Assembly: GCF_000004075.3 (NCBI RefSeq)
Contig: NC_026655.2
Span: forward strand, 5,022,001-5,086,000
Length of the DNA: 64,000 bases
Reading direction: 5' to 3'
From: Cucumis sativus
Taxonomy: Eukaryota; Streptophyta; Magnoliopsida; Cucurbitales; Cucurbitaceae
In this document: piece after piece, positions 62,770-64,000 of the stretch
Layout: every line of letters begins with the position of its first letter
Position numbering within the stretch: the first letter of the stretch is position 1
Program-made: the position numbers and the translations under genes
The notes under the pieces: model-generated
Databases searched by the model: none
Seen by the model: only the letters and a program-made list of their open reading frames with translations
Told to the model about the DNA's origin: nothing

Positions 62770-64000
62770 CGAAAGTACGTTTAAAAGGCAAAGTAGTGTT
62801 CATGGTTTAAATCGTTACCTAAACAAATGACCGTGTAACGTGGCAGCTTCTGAGTGGATGAGCTTCTCTTTCGTTGACGCGCGGAGTCATTCCATTTCCG
62901 TTATTTTATGATTTTGTTAGGACTTTTAAAAAATGGTTATTTTAAATCATACAAATTTTTATATTCTATATTTTAAAAAATTTAAATCATCTTAAGTTTG
63001 TATTATTTAATTTTTATTAAGTGAATCAACAATGGACGCCAATAATTAATTTGGACTATTCATCCAACATTGGAAGAAATTAATACACATTTTTAAAGAT
63101 AATTCAAATAACCATCAAATTTAGTTGAAACAATTGTGCATTAACAATTTTAAAAAGATAATCCAAATAAATTGTCAAAATTAATTCACCTTTGATGGTA
63201 ATAAAATTTATTTTTGGGAAAAAAAATGTAATTAATATACTCTCACAAGTTAAGTTCTAATTTGATATTAGTTCATAATTTTATTTTGATCTAGTTCATC
63301 GTGGATTCTCTAACAAAACTCAATTAAGTCATGAACAAATTGCAAAAATCATTACTTACTTATATAAACACTAACGTTTACAATTTAACCCTCAAAAGTT
63401 TTGGAATGAAAATCCGTGGTTTTAACTACCTTCACGCGGGAGTTATTATTGTAACATCAAAAAAGAATGAACAGATCATTGTGTTGACACCATCTTTCTG
63501 AAGTTTGCTATATGTGATTTTGTATTTTGTAATTTTTTTACTATAATTGTTTTGTTATTTATGAAAAGAATGATTTGATCACTTTTATTGATTTGATTTA
63601 CTCTATCGAAAGCAGGGTATTACGTTCTTGAAGAAAATACTGACTTAGAGCTTATTGACCTGAACACTATGGTCAATGATGTCAATCAGCTGAATTAATC
63701 TTTAATGTCTTGGAAGGTTGTTTGGTTTAATGTGTCCTTATGGACATCTGAGCTTGTGATTCTCTTGGACTTGAGTTTGTTTCTTTGGCTAGCACTGATG
63801 CCAAAATGCTGAATGTGGCCAAATGATTTGAGTTTTATGATGGTTTTCAGATTTATAAATGATGGTAACATCATCTGCTATCATAAAAGAAAATAACTAT
63901 TTCTTATTCTGAATTCTCATCAATTTCTCTGCCCCAAAACCCAACCTAACAAACACAAAGCAAAGACTGCTAATTCAACTTATAGACAGGGGCCTTTAGT
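62770..64000. other. Terminal non-coding region
   Basis: AAA-ATPase promoter on the left, then AT-rich DNA. The last 500 nt is somewhat less AT-rich but has no open frame with a recognisable domain. A gene extending past the window end cannot be excluded. Confidence 0.55.

Overview
This is a stretch of eudicot plant nuclear DNA. The genes have many GT-AG introns and plant-specific families, and they sit in very AT-rich intergenic DNA full of microsatellites. Protein similarity recalled from memory and two dispersed-repeat types suggest a cucurbit, probably Cucumis; the species call is an inference. I found no LTR, retroviral or capsid-bearing element and no intact transposon gene.

Eleven protein-coding genes can be modelled exon by exon with phases that close. 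Positions 65-1683 (+) hold an HD-Zip I transcription factor (ATHB1/HAT5 type). After a 4.6 kb gene-free interval comes a minus-strand pair: an HPP-family membrane protein of the chloroplast nitrite transporter type (6282-8872) and an LRR receptor-like kinase (9949-14265). The kinase is divergent from an NPF2.8-like proton-coupled transporter (15568-17479, +). Two decayed NPF2 fragments follow at 17956-18992. A complete 21-exon plasma-membrane H+-ATPase of the AHA4/AHA11 type lies at 19937-25051 (-).

An 8.8 kb gene-poor AT-rich block separates these from a class II DnaJ co-chaperone (33899-36521, -) and a CPK10/CPK30-type calcium-dependent protein kinase (39189-43727, -). After another 6.3 kb without genes come an ELF5/WBP11-like splicing-associated protein (50026-54615, +), a GPI-anchored HIPL sugar-dehydrogenase-like protein (56399-60170, +) and a BCS1-type AAA-ATPase (61137-62711, -). 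The last 1.3 kb is non-coding.

The gene order HPP, LRR-RLK, NPF, H+-ATPase, DnaJ and ELF5-HIPL resembles what I recall of Arabidopsis chromosome 5 (about At5g62630-At5g62720) and chromosome 3 (about At3g47940-At3g47980). It is therefore probably an old conserved block. Several members touch nitrogen uptake or signalling: NPF transporter, HPP nitrite transporter, the proton pump that energises symport, and a CPK of the nitrate-signalling subgroup. That may be coincidence.

The points most worth a second look are a predicted Glu-to-Lys change in the APE motif of the LRR kinase at a splice junction, a GC-AG intron in the H+-ATPase, GTR-like NPF2 remnants at the syntenic position, a 110-nt hairpin with 27-bp perfect arms, a 50-nt near-perfect palindrome in a DnaJ intron, and a promoter-like ABRE/CE3 cluster between two convergent genes. 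No clearly new biological system is evident.
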